A stretch of DNA of 64,000 nt from the NCBI RefSeq assembly GCF_000378245.1, contig NZ_KB899495.1:153113-217112 (forward strand), read 5' to 3'. Positions 1 through 7,860 of the stretch are shown here, one piece after another (position 1 is the stretch's first letter; every line of letters begins with the position of its first letter). A program made the translations under genes and the position numbers. The notes under the pieces were generated by a model. The model searched no databases. It worked only from the letters and a program-made list of their open reading frames with translations, and had not been told where the DNA came from. The DNA comes from Aromatoleum toluclasticum ATCC 700605. GTDB taxonomy: Bacteria; Pseudomonadota; Gammaproteobacteria; Burkholderiales; Rhodocyclaceae.

Positions 1-216
1 GCCGCGCCGGCAGGCCGGTTCGCAGGGACGGTCGCACACCCGGCCGAGGATGCCGGGGAAGACGTTCGAGCGCCAGTTGATGGCATAGGCGTCGGCGTAG
101 CGGCCGGCCGCGACGAGCCGGATGTATTCCGGAACGGGCGTATGCGCGGGACACGCCCACTGGCAGTCGACCACCTTGTGCAGGTAGTCGGGCGCGCCGA
201 GGTCAGTCGGTTTCAA
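1..216 (-). CDS. FAD-dependent oxidoreductase with N-terminal Fe-S domain (5' part only)
   Basis: Only the first 72 codons are in the window; the gene continues past the left edge. I read it from a TTG start at 214-216, preceded at a 7-base spacing by the Shine-Dalgarno AGGTGG (224-229). The peptide begins MKPTDLGAPDYLHKVVDCQW and contains the cysteine pattern DCQWACPAHTPVPEY ... GRVCDRPCEPACRRG. That is typical of the N-terminal di-cluster ferredoxin-like domain (Fer4_20) of the glutamate synthase small subunit, dihydropyrimidine dehydrogenase and related NAD(P)H flavoproteins. The function is therefore probably electron transfer from NAD(P)H; the real substrate is unknown. A copy of the window-wide operator lies 69 bases upstream, so it appears to belong to the same regulon. 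The non-ATG start is unusual but is the only well-placed start I find. Confidence 0.75.
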   Translation of the reverse strand, partial: MKPTDLGAPDYLHKVVDCQWACPAHTPVPEYIRLVAAGRYADAYAINWRSNVFPGILGRVCDRPCEPACRRG

Positions 217-284
217 GGGCAATCCACCTCACAAAATAACGCCTGACCTTTCCAGTCTCCTCCGGTCCGGCCCTGCACTTTATA

Positions 285-303
285 AAACATACGTGTTTGT
301 TTT
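285..303. promoter_or_regulatory. Class 1 inverted-repeat operator before the 216-1 gene
   Basis: AAACATACGTGTTTGTTTT is a near-palindrome matching the repeated operator of this window (AAACCRACRYGTYKGTTTG). It sits in the 141-base gap between the CBS gene and the flavoprotein at 216-1, as expected for control of the latter. An AT-rich TATAAA stretch adjoins it. Being an operator is inferred from recurrence and symmetry. Confidence 0.6.
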
Positions 304-357
304 ATTCTGAAGAGGGAGCGGAGCGCTGTCAAGCGGTTGCCGCCCTCCCCTGTGGTT

Positions 358-822
358 TCAGCTTTCCGTTTCGGGTTCCGGCCAGTCGTTGATGTAGCGT
401 TTGAGCAGCCGGTTCTCGAAACTGCATTCGGTGTAGGCGGCCTTGGCGACGTCCTGCAGCGAGATCACGCCGAGCAGGTGCTCGTCCCCGATCACGGCCA
501 GGTGGCTGATGTGGTTCGCGGTCATCACCCGCCGCACGCAGTCGATCGAATCGTCGGGGCTGCCGAGGATGGGGTTGCCGTTCATGATCTCGCCGACCGG
601 CTGGCCGAGCGCGCCGGCCCCCCGCGCGCTCAACGCGACGAGCACCTCGCGCAGCGTCATCAGGCCGTGCAGCTGATCGTCCTGCAGCACGACCAGCGAC
701 CCGACATCGTGTTGCACCATGAGCTTGAGGGCATCCAGCAGCAGGGTATCCGGGGGAACGCCGTGGATTTGCGAACCGCCCGCCCTGTCGCCCTTGATCT
801 GGAGTATGTCGCGTAACAGCAT
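358..822 (-). CDS. CBS-domain pair protein
   Basis: A 154-residue soluble protein consisting of two CBS motifs: the first around residues 8-65 (PDTLLLDALKLMVQHDVGSL, then LHGLMTLREVL) and the second around 75-135 (GNPILGSPDDSIDCVRRVMT, then HLLGVISLQDVAKAAY). CBS pairs bind adenine nucleotides or S-adenosylmethionine and regulate partner proteins or act alone as energy sensors. The start has a strong AAGGGGGAAACC leader. It is the last gene of the 6212-358 operon, 18 bases after the beta-oxidation fusion protein, so a regulatory role toward that operon is possible but unproven. No membrane segment or catalytic domain is fused to it. Confidence 0.8.
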   Translation of the reverse strand: MLLRDILQIKGDRAGGSQIHGVPPDTLLLDALKLMVQHDVGSLVVLQDDQLHGLMTLREVLVALSARGAGALGQPVGEIMNGNPILGSPDDSIDCVRRVMTANHISHLAVIGDEHLLGVISLQDVAKAAYTECSFENRLLKRYINDWPEPETES

Positions 823-840
823 GGTTTCCCCCTTGATGGT

Positions 841-2997
841 TTAAGCGGGCAGCGGATAGAAGCGCTCGCCGCTTTCAGCCCGTGCCGCCAGCCACGGCGA
901 AGGCTCGAAACGGGCGCCCCAGCGGGCCGCGAGACGCCTGCATTGCGCGACGAAGGGCCGGATGCCGACGGTGTCGATGAACGACAGCGCGCCCCCGGTC
1001 CAGCCCGGATAGCCGACCCCGAGAACCGAGCCGAGGTCGGCGTCCGCCGCCTCGGTGACGATGCCCTGTTCGTAGCAACGCGCGGCCTCGAGCGCCTGGA
1101 CGTAGAGCAGGCGCGTCTTCAGGTCCTCAACGTCCGGCTGCTCGGCCGCCGCCGGGAAGGCGGCGGCGATGCCCGGCCACAGGTGCTTCTTCGCGCCCGC
1201 GGGGTACTCGTACAGCCCGCCGCCCTGGCGCCGGCCCAGACGCTTGTGATCCTCGACGAGCGCGCGCAGCACCTCGCGCCCCGCGGGGTGCGTGAATTGC
1301 GCGGGCAGGCCGTCGGCCTCGGCCTGCTGGATGACTTTCCAGCGCAGCTCCTGCGTGGTCTCGTCGAGCACCGCGAGCGGCCCGATCGGCATGCCGGCGT
1401 TGCGCGCGGCATTCTCGATGAGCGCCGGTTCGACGCCGTCGGCAAGCATCTGCAGGCCCTCGTCGACGTAGGTGCAGAACACGCGCGTGGTGTAGAAGGC
1501 CGGACCGTCGTTGACGACGATCGGGGTCTTGCGCAACTGGCCGACGAGATCGAGCGCGCGGGCGAGCGCGGTGTCGCTGGTCTGCTTGCCGACGATGACC
1601 TCGACCAGCGGCATCTTGTCGACCGGCGAGAAGAAGTGCATGCCGATGAAGTTGGCGGGGCGCGAGGACTTCTCGGCCAACGTGCTGATCATCAGGGTCG
1701 AGGTGTTGCTGGCGAACACGGTGTCGGGGGCGATCACGGCCTCCGCCTTCGCCGTGACGCCGGCCTTGATCGCGCGGTCCTCGAACACTGCCTCGATCAC
1801 GAGATCGCAGCCGTCGAGCGCTTCGTAGCGCGTCACTGGATGGATGCGCGCGAGCAGCGCATCCATTTTTTCCGCAGTGCTGCGGCCGCGTTCGAGGTCC
1901 TTCGCGAGGATGCGGCGCGAATATTCCTTGCCGCGCTCGGCGTTTTCCTGCGCCGAATCGAGCAGGACCACGTCGATGCCCGCAGAGGCCGCACAATACG
2001 CGATGCCGCCGCCCATCGTGCCGGCCCCGAGGATGCCGAGGCGGCGCACGGCCGATTTCGGCACTCCCGCCGGGCGGCGCACGAGCTTGTTGGCCGCGGT
2101 GCGGTTGATGAAGGTGGTGCGCATGATGTTGCGCGCGACGGGGTCGACGAGCAGGCGGCCGAAGTATTTCGCCTCGACCGCGAGGCCGCGGTCGATGGGC
2201 AGCTGCGTGCCTTCGAACACTGCCGACAGGATCGCCTTCGGCGCGGGGTAGTTGTCGAGGTAGCGGCCCCGCACGCCGGCAGTGCCGAGCATGAAGCTCT
2301 GGCTTGCATGCGGGGCGAGGCAGCCGACGCCGCCCGGCACGCGGAAGCCCTTCTTGTCCCACGGCTGCACCGGATCGGGCGATTCCAGCAGCCAGCGGCG
2401 GGCCGTGGCGACGACGTCGGCGAGCGGCGCCAGCGCATGCACGATGCCCAGCTTCGCCGCGGCGGCGGGCTTGACGTGATCGCCGCCGAGGATCAGCGGC
2501 AGCGCCTTCTCGATGCCGATCAGGCGCGACAGGCGTTGCGTACCGCCGGCGCCCGGCAGCAGGCCGATGGTGACTTCGGGCAAGCCGACGACGGCCTTCG
2601 GGTCGTCGGCAAGCACGCGGTAGTGACACGCCAGCGCGAGTTCGAGGCCGCCGCCGAGCGCCAGCCCGTTCATCGCCGCCGCCACCGGCTTGCCGCAGGT
2701 TTCGAGGCGGCGGAACAGCGAGGACAGTTCCCACACGCATTCGACGCCGCGTTGCGGGGTCCAGCCGCGGTCGTGCGCCTCGACCAGATCCTTGAGGTCG
2801 CCGCCGGCGACGAAGCCGTTGCTCTTGCCAGAGCAGATGATCACGCCGCGCACATCGACGCGGGCGACGACTTCGTCGAGCATCAGGCCGAGGTCGGCGA
2901 TCAGTTCGTTGGCCAGCACGTTCATCGGGCGGCCAGGCAGGTCGATGGTGACCAGCGCGATGCCGTCCGCGTCGACTTCCAGTTTCAGTGTATTCAT
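841..2997 (-). CDS. Bifunctional enoyl-CoA hydratase / 3-hydroxyacyl-CoA dehydrogenase
   Basis: A 718-residue FadB/FadJ-type multifunctional beta-oxidation enzyme. Residues about 1-280 are a crotonase domain with the oxyanion-hole segment NGLALGGGLELALA and the catalytic-glutamate segment PEVTIGLLPGAGG. The NAD-binding Rossmann fold starts near residue 320 ([18 protein letters not shown]), followed by the dehydrogenase motif GMHFFSPVDKMPLVEVI and two C-terminal 3HCDH repeats. It would hydrate enoyl-CoA and oxidise the resulting 3-hydroxyacyl-CoA in the cytoplasm. It lies 27 bases after the thiolase, so the two supply the last three steps of a beta-oxidation round. The substrate chain is unknown; in this context it may be a cyclic or branched side chain rather than a straight fatty acid. 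Confidence 0.93.
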   Translation of the reverse strand: MNTLKLEVDADGIALVTIDLPGRPMNVLANELIADLGLMLDEVVARVDVRGVIICSGKSNGFVAGGDLKDLVEAHDRGWTPQRGVECVWELSSLFRRLETCGKPVAAAMNGLALGGGLELALACHYRVLADDPKAVVGLPEVTIGLLPGAGGTQRLSRLIGIEKALPLILGGDHVKPAAAAKLGIVHALAPLADVVATARRWLLESPDPVQPWDKKGFRVPGGVGCLAPHASQSFMLGTAGVRGRYLDNYPAPKAILSAVFEGTQLPIDRGLAVEAKYFGRLLVDPVARNIMRTTFINRTAANKLVRRPAGVPKSAVRRLGILGAGTMGGGIAYCAASAGIDVVLLDSAQENAERGKEYSRRILAKDLERGRSTAEKMDALLARIHPVTRYEALDGCDLVIEAVFEDRAIKAGVTAKAEAVIAPDTVFASNTSTLMISTLAEKSSRPANFIGMHFFSPVDKMPLVEVIVGKQTSDTALARALDLVGQLRKTPIVVNDGPAFYTTRVFCTYVDEGLQMLADGVEPALIENAARNAGMPIGPLAVLDETTQELRWKVIQQAEADGLPAQFTHPAGREVLRALVEDHKRLGRRQGGGLYEYPAGAKKHLWPGIAAAFPAAAEQPDVEDLKTRLLYVQALEAARCYEQGIVTEAADADLGSVLGVGYPGWTGGALSFIDTVGIRPFVAQCRRLAARWGARFEPSPWLAARAESGERFYPLPA

Positions 2998-3024
2998 CGT
3001 TGTTCCCGGAATGTGACAGGCGTC

Positions 3025-4230
3025 TCAGACGCGCTCGATGATGGTGGCGGTGGCCATCCCCGCAGCCGCGCACAGGGTGATGAGCGCCGTATGGAGGTCG
3101 CGCCGCTCGAGTTCGTCGAGGACGATGCCGACCAGCATCGTGCCGGTGGCGCCCAGCGGATGGCCCATCGCGATGGCGCCGCCATTGACGTTCACGCACT
3201 CCGGCCCCACATCCATGTCGCGCATGAAGCGCATCGCGACCGCAGCGAAGGCCTCGTTGATCTCCCACAGGTCGATGTCCTTCGGCGTCATGCCGCAGCG
3301 CGCGAGCAAGCGGTGCGCGAGCGGACCCGGCCCGGTCAGCATGATCGACGGTTCGCTGCCGGCCGACATCCAGCCCCGTACCCGGGCGCGCGGCCGCAGC
3401 CCGCTGTCGCGGCCGAAGCCGGCGCTGCCGACGAGCATCGCCGCGGCGCCGTCGACGATGCCGCTCGAGTTGCCGCCGGTATGCACGTGGTTGATGGTTT
3501 CGATGCGCGGATAGCGGCTGATCATCACCGCGTCGTAACCGGCGTCGCCGGTCGCGACAAAGGCGGGCTTGAGCTTCGCGAGGTCCGCCAGCGAGCAACC
3601 GGGCCGGACGTGTTCGTCGCGGGCGCACACGACGTCGCCGATGACGTCGCGCACCGGTACCACGGAGCGCGCGAACCAGCCCTGCTCCCAGGCGTGGGCG
3701 GCGCGGCGCTGGCTTTCCACCGCGTAGGCGTCGAGCATGTCGCGCGTGTAGCCGTCCATGGTCGCGATCAGGTCCGCGCCGATCCCCTGCGGCACATAGT
3801 GGGTGTTCCACGTGACATCGGGATCGGTGTAGCACGCGCCGCCGTCGGAGAACATCTGCACGCGCGACATCGATTCGACGCCGCCCGCGACCATCGCCTC
3901 CGCCTGCCCCGCGATGACCTGCGCCGCGGCCGCGTTGACCGCCTCCAGGCCGGAGCCGCAGAAGCGGTTGATCTGCAGCCCGGGCACGCCCTGGTCGTAG
4001 CCGGCGACGAGCGCCGCCATGCGCGGCAGGTTGGCCCCCTGGTCGCCCACCGGGGTAACGCAGCCGAGGATCACGTCCCCGACCAGCGCGGTGTCGAGCC
4101 CGCTGCGGTCGCGCAGCGCGGCCAGGGTTTGCGCGGCCAGGCGCGTCGGCGTGATTTCGTGCAGCCCGCCGTCCGGGCGGCCCTTGCCGCGCGGCGTGCG
4201 CACGTGGTCGTAGATGAATGCACCAGTCAT
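3025..4230 (-). CDS. Acetyl-CoA C-acyltransferase (thiolase)
   Basis: A 401-residue thiolase of normal length. The acylated nucleophile is Cys91 in QINRFCGSGLEAVNA; the downstream active-site His is in NGGAIAMGHPLGATGTM, and the C-terminal CAAAGMATATI segment carries the second reactive Cys. It cleaves 3-ketoacyl-CoA to acetyl-CoA (or propionyl-CoA) and a shortened acyl-CoA. The start is supported by AAGGAAGCCGA before the ATG. It precedes the hydratase/dehydrogenase in the same operon and follows two LLM oxidoreductases. A second thiolase at 60564-61751 is a separate, only moderately similar enzyme, so two chain-shortening reactions may be served. Confidence 0.93.
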   Translation of the reverse strand: MTGAFIYDHVRTPRGKGRPDGGLHEITPTRLAAQTLAALRDRSGLDTALVGDVILGCVTPVGDQGANLPRMAALVAGYDQGVPGLQINRFCGSGLEAVNAAAAQVIAGQAEAMVAGGVESMSRVQMFSDGGACYTDPDVTWNTHYVPQGIGADLIATMDGYTRDMLDAYAVESQRRAAHAWEQGWFARSVVPVRDVIGDVVCARDEHVRPGCSLADLAKLKPAFVATGDAGYDAVMISRYPRIETINHVHTGGNSSGIVDGAAAMLVGSAGFGRDSGLRPRARVRGWMSAGSEPSIMLTGPGPLAHRLLARCGMTPKDIDLWEINEAFAAVAMRFMRDMDVGPECVNVNGGAIAMGHPLGATGTMLVGIVLDELERRDLHTALITLCAAAGMATATIIERV

Positions 4231-4264
4231 TCGGCTTCCTTCATGGAGTGGTGTCGCCCGCCGC

Positions 4265-5260
4265 TTACTTGCGGAATTCGGGCAGGACCTTGTTCGAGAA
4301 CAGTTCGAGCTGCACCGGCGGGACGGTGATCGAGTGCACGCCGAGCTGCTCGAAGCGCTTCAGCTCGGTGACCACCATGTCGGGCGTGCCGCACAGCAGG
4401 CTGTCGACGAAGGCGACATAGGCGGGATGGTCGAAGGGCGGGTTGAACAGCGGTTCGCCCTTGTCGTCCATGAGGTAGCCGTAGCAGCGGATGTGCTCGT
4501 TGTAATACACCTCGAGGAACCAGTCGCGGGCGTCGCGCGCCTCGGCCAGCGTGTCGCCGACGAAGACGTCGCGGAACAGCGCATAACGCAGGCGCTCCGC
4601 GGGGCGGCCCGCCTCGCGGGCGAGACCGAGGTAGATGTCGACGATTTCCTTGGTGCGGTCGTAGTCGGAGTTGGCCAGCCAGTAGTCGAATCCGCCCGCC
4701 GCCGCGCGTTGTGCGCCGACGCGCGAGGTGCCGCCGCAAAACCACATGTCGATGGGGCGCTGCAGGGGCCTCGGCGACAGCTGCTGGTCCTTGTACTCGT
4801 AGTGCTTGCCCTGGAAGCTGAAACGCTCCTGGCTGGTGGCGAGGCGGATGATTTCCATCTGCTCCGACAGGCGTGCACCGCGGGTGTTCTTGGCAGTACC
4901 GATGCCGTCGAATTCCATCGGCCGGTAGCCCATGCCGAGCCCGAGCGTGACCCGCCCACCCGACAGGATGTCGACCGTCGCGGCGGCCTCGGCGGCACGG
5001 ATCGGGTCGTACAGCGGCAGCAGCATGGCGCCGGTGATGAGACGGATCTTCGACGTCGCCGCCGCCGCGGCGCCGAGCGCCTGCAGCGGGAAAGGCAGGA
5101 AGCGGTTGTATTCGAAGTGGTGTTCGGAGGCGACGACGCCGTCGAAGCCGAGGCGCTCGGCCTCGACCGCGGTGGCGACGAGCGTGTCGTAGTTTTGCGG
5201 TACGGCGCCGGGTAAGCCGCGCAGCACGAATTGGCCGGCGAATGAGGTCCAGAATTCCAT
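4265..5260 (-). CDS. LLM-class (luciferase-like) flavin/F420-dependent oxidoreductase
   Basis: A 331-residue bacterial-luciferase-fold TIM barrel. I start it at the ATG giving MEFWTSFAGQFVLRG because an AAGGAAAACGAC leader precedes it; the frame stays open further upstream but into the neighbouring gene. Family features include EAERLGFDGVVASEHHFEYN near the N-terminus, IRLITGAMLLPLYDPIRAAE, and GRVTLGLGMGYRPMEFDGIG in the middle. The family holds FMN-dependent monooxygenases and F420-dependent reductases or dehydrogenases. With F420 synthesis genes in the next operon, an F420 client is reasonable, but FMN use cannot be excluded by eye. It is 22 bases from the next LLM gene and 34 bases before the thiolase. 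Confidence 0.85.
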   Translation of the reverse strand: MEFWTSFAGQFVLRGLPGAVPQNYDTLVATAVEAERLGFDGVVASEHHFEYNRFLPFPLQALGAAAAATSKIRLITGAMLLPLYDPIRAAEAAATVDILSGGRVTLGLGMGYRPMEFDGIGTAKNTRGARLSEQMEIIRLATSQERFSFQGKHYEYKDQQLSPRPLQRPIDMWFCGGTSRVGAQRAAAGGFDYWLANSDYDRTKEIVDIYLGLAREAGRPAERLRYALFRDVFVGDTLAEARDARDWFLEVYYNEHIRCYGYLMDDKGEPLFNPPFDHPAYVAFVDSLLCGTPDMVVTELKRFEQLGVHSITVPPVQLELFSNKVLPEFRK

Positions 5261-5282
5261 GTCGTTTTCCTTGCGATCTTTT

Positions 5283-6212
5283 TCAGGCCTGCAGTCTTGT
5301 CTGGACCTCGTTCGCAAAACGCTCGAGGTCGTTCGGGGCGGCATCGCGGTAACGCCACACGAAGTGGCCGATGCGGGTCGCGGCCGCGGCGGCGCGGATG
5401 GCGCAGGTGATGTCGTGGGCGGAGCCGCCGAAGGTGTGCGCGTCGGAGGCGCCGTCGATGGCGACGTTGCGCTCGAGGACGGCTTCGACCTCGTAGCTGT
5501 GGCGCCCGCAGCCGTCGGCGATCGCGCGGTAACGCGCGAGGCGCTCGATCGCCTCGGCCGTCGTCAGGTTGACGCCCGCATAGGGGGAGACGCCGTTGCG
5601 CGCCGCCCATTCGAGCGTTTCGTCGTCGTCGATCGCGACATACACGGGCAGGTGGGTGCTGACGGGCTTGGGCGTCAGCGCGAGGAAGTCGGCGGTCGTG
5701 CGGGTGGCGCCCCATTCCCACTGCGGCAGGTATTCGCCCGTCCACGCGGGGTAGCTCAGGCCGGCCGGCGCGTCGTCGGGGGTGTGCGTCGGAAAGCGCA
5801 CGTACTTGCCGCGGTAGCGCACCTCGTTAGTGGCCCAGGCGCCGCGGATGAACTCGATGGTTTCGTGCACCATCAGCGGATCGACCTTCTGCCGGCTGGC
5901 CGGCGCGTACGCGACCCCGCCGCGGCCATGCGAGAACTGGTCGAGCAGCGTGATCTCCTCGGCCAGACGCACCGGAAACTCGCCCGCCACGCTGCGTGCC
6001 AGGGCGCGGCAGTGAATGCTCTTGGTGCGGCGCGCGGCAAAGGTCATGAATACGGCGGGCTGGGCGCAGCCGGCCTGGCCGGTCTTGCCCTCCGCAACCC
6101 ACGCGCTGTCGAAACCCAGCGCATCGCCGCGCTCGATCTCGCCGATGACCCGGTGCCACTGCGTCGCGGCCGGCTCATCACCGCCCAGATCCCAGCTCAA
6201 GCCTACCTTCAT
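5283..6212 (-). CDS. LLM-class flavin/F420-dependent oxidoreductase, first gene of operon
   Basis: A 309-residue luciferase-fold protein with a GAGGTCAT leader before its ATG. It begins MKVGLSWDLGGDEPAATQWH and shows the usual barrel segments EIERGDALGFDSAWVAEGK, EEITLLDQFSHGRGGVAYA and a long C-terminal helical part. It is only distantly similar to the neighbouring LLM at 4265-5260, so the two are not a recent tandem duplication and may form different enzymes or a heteromer. The class uses FMN or F420; context favours F420. As first gene of the 6212-358 operon it stands directly behind operator 6256-6274. Confidence 0.85.
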   Translation of the reverse strand: MKVGLSWDLGGDEPAATQWHRVIGEIERGDALGFDSAWVAEGKTGQAGCAQPAVFMTFAARRTKSIHCRALARSVAGEFPVRLAEEITLLDQFSHGRGGVAYAPASRQKVDPLMVHETIEFIRGAWATNEVRYRGKYVRFPTHTPDDAPAGLSYPAWTGEYLPQWEWGATRTTADFLALTPKPVSTHLPVYVAIDDDETLEWAARNGVSPYAGVNLTTAEAIERLARYRAIADGCGRHSYEVEAVLERNVAIDGASDAHTFGGSAHDITCAIRAAAAATRIGHFVWRYRDAAPNDLERFANEVQTRLQA

Positions 6213-6255
6213 ATGACCTCCAATTTGGTGATTTGACTGCCGACCGCTCTAATAA

Positions 6256-6274
6256 AAACCAACACGGTCGTTTG
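6256..6274. promoter_or_regulatory. Class 1 operator before the 6212-358 operon
   Basis: AAACCAACACGGTCGTTTG matches the window consensus and lies 43 bases upstream of the first ATG of the LLM/thiolase operon. TATTAG on the minus strand beside it could serve as a -10 element, which would place the operator upstream of or over the RNA polymerase site. Regulator binding is inferred. Confidence 0.65.
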
Positions 6275-6335
6275 TTTCTGAGAGATTAACACAACCGCCC
6301 GGGCTGTAAAGCCTTTCCCCGCGGCAAGCGCAGGC

Positions 6336-7103
6336 TCACGCGAACAGGTCTTCGGCGCGCGGGCGGATCAGCGAGGCCGAACCAGCCGTCGAGGGCCGCA
6401 GCTGCGCGCCGCGCACATGGACGACCGGGATCGCCTCGGCCGCCTGCCCCATCACGAACGACGCGGCCGCGGCGAGCTCGTCGGCCACCGCGACCTTGGT
6501 GATCTGCAGCGCCCTTCCGAAAAGGTCGGACTCGCCGATCATGTCGACCACCGGCTCGAAACCGGCCGTGCCGATTGCGAAGCCGGCGGTGCCGTCGCGC
6601 CACGGCCGGCCGGCGGAGTCGTTGATGATGATGCACAGCTCGGCACCGGTGGCCTCGCGCAGGCGTGCGCGCAGCTGCGCCGCGCTGCGGTCGGGATCGA
6701 CCGGCAGCAGGAGCACGCGCGGGCGTTGCGGGTCGCTGCGGATGTTGGACTGGTCGATGCCGGCGTTGGCATGGACGTAACCGCGGCGGTGACGCACGAT
6801 GACCGCGCCGCGCCGGTGGCGCATGACCTCGACCGATTCCCGCAGCATCAGCTCGACGATGCGCGGGTCCTTGTCCGCCTGCTCCGCCAGGGCCTGCGCC
6901 TCGGCCGACGGCTCGATGTCGTCGAGGTAGGCGTAGCGGTTTTCCGCTTTCGACACCACCTTCTGCGCCAGCACCAGCAGGTCGCCGTCGGCGGGTACGA
7001 TCTGCGCGCGCGCGAGCGCATCGAGAATCATCGGCACCAGATCGTCGCCGGGTTCGACCAGCGGGAAACCGGGCAGTCCCGTCAGCTCCATGCGCGCGCT
7101 CAT
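6336..7103 (-). CDS. cofE: Coenzyme F420-0:L-glutamate ligase
   Basis: A 255-residue protein matching CofE (equal to the N-terminal half of mycobacterial FbiB). It adds L-glutamates to F420-0 using GTP. Recognisable segments are GDLLVLAQKVVSKAENR, RHRRGYVHANAGIDQSN and INDSAGRPWRDGTAGFAIG, which contain metal- and GTP-binding residues conserved in this family. It lacks the C-terminal FMN domain that in FbiB reduces dehydro-F420-0. The start has GGAGCGTAGATC before ATG. It is the last gene of the F420 set, 3 bases after npdG, and the last gene of the 18168-6336 operon. The identification rests on several family-specific motifs plus an unbroken set of F420 neighbours. Confidence 0.93.
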   Translation of the reverse strand: MSARMELTGLPGFPLVEPGDDLVPMILDALARAQIVPADGDLLVLAQKVVSKAENRYAYLDDIEPSAEAQALAEQADKDPRIVELMLRESVEVMRHRRGAVIVRHRRGYVHANAGIDQSNIRSDPQRPRVLLLPVDPDRSAAQLRARLREATGAELCIIINDSAGRPWRDGTAGFAIGTAGFEPVVDMIGESDLFGRALQITKVAVADELAAAASFVMGQAAEAIPVVHVRGAQLRPSTAGSASLIRPRAEDLFA

Positions 7104-7106
7104 GAT

Positions 7107-7793
7107 CTACGCTCCCGCTGCGGCGATGCCGGTGAGGCGAATCCCGGCATGACAGCCATACTGCTTGTTGATGAAGATCAGCGCCGAGGTCAGCGCCTCG
7201 ACCGCCGCCGCATTGGCGATGCTGCCGGCGTGGAAGCCGCGCAGGCCCGCCGCCTCGACGAGGCCGATCACCGTCTGGCGCGCCTCCTTGCTGTCGCCGC
7301 ACACCAGCACGTCGCAGTCGAAACCGTGGCCGTCCTTGAGGTGCTCGGCGGCGACGTTCTGGAAGGCGCTGACGACGCGCACCGACTCGCCGAGCAGGTT
7401 CTGCGCGATCTGCCCGGCCGAGCCTTCCGGCGGCAGCTGCACGCGCGCAACCTTGGGCGGCACCAGCGGCACGGTGACGTCGATGAGGATCTTGCCGGCG
7501 AGGGCGTCGCGGATCGATTCGAGCGTCGCACGCTGGTGGGCGAACGGCACCGTCAGCGCCACGACGTCGGCCTCGCGTGCGGCGGTCGGGTTGTCGGCCG
7601 CATGCACGCTCACGGCCTTGCGGCCGCGTTCGGCCATCACGGCGCGCAGCGCGGCGACCGCTTCTTCGGCCTTGTCCGCCGTGCGCGAGCCGATGATGAC
7701 GTTGTAGCCGGCCTGCGCCCAGCGCCGCGCGAGGCCGGTGCCGAGGTCGCCGGTGCCGCCGATGATCGCGATGGTGGGGAGCTTGTCGGTCAT
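7107..7793 (-). CDS. npdG: NADPH:F420 oxidoreductase
   Basis: A 228-residue Rossmann-fold protein of the Fno/NpdG family, which transfers hydride between NADPH and F420. The N-terminus IAIIGGTGDLGTGLARRW is the dinucleotide-binding loop, followed by NVIIGSRTADKAEEAV, where the SR pair is the usual NADP phosphate contact, and the family segment VDVTVPLVPPKV-like in the middle. It gives the pathway a way to make F420H2 from NADPH; no F420-dependent glucose-6-phosphate dehydrogenase is seen. It sits between fbiC and cofE with a good AGGAGAACCTGC leader, so reductant supply is co-expressed with cofactor synthesis. Confidence 0.92.
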   Translation of the reverse strand: MTDKLPTIAIIGGTGDLGTGLARRWAQAGYNVIIGSRTADKAEEAVAALRAVMAERGRKAVSVHAADNPTAAREADVVALTVPFAHQRATLESIRDALAGKILIDVTVPLVPPKVARVQLPPEGSAGQIAQNLLGESVRVVSAFQNVAAEHLKDGHGFDCDVLVCGDSKEARQTVIGLVEAAGLRGFHAGSIANAAAVEALTSALIFINKQYGCHAGIRLTGIAAAGA

Positions 7794-7860
7794 GCAGGTT
7801 CTCCTGGAATGTCCCGCGCCATGCGCGGGGGATGGGATGGGTTGCAGCGGGTCGTCCGCG

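Noticed and set aside
943-4329. A plus-strand open frame of over 1100 codons across the hydratase/dehydrogenase and thiolase genes
   Set aside because: It is rich in Arg, Ala, His and Asp with no recognisable domain, and lies opposite two well-identified genes. It results from high GC at third codon positions. The same holds for other long plus-strand frames (for example 7738-10317, 18939-21995, 24772-27237).
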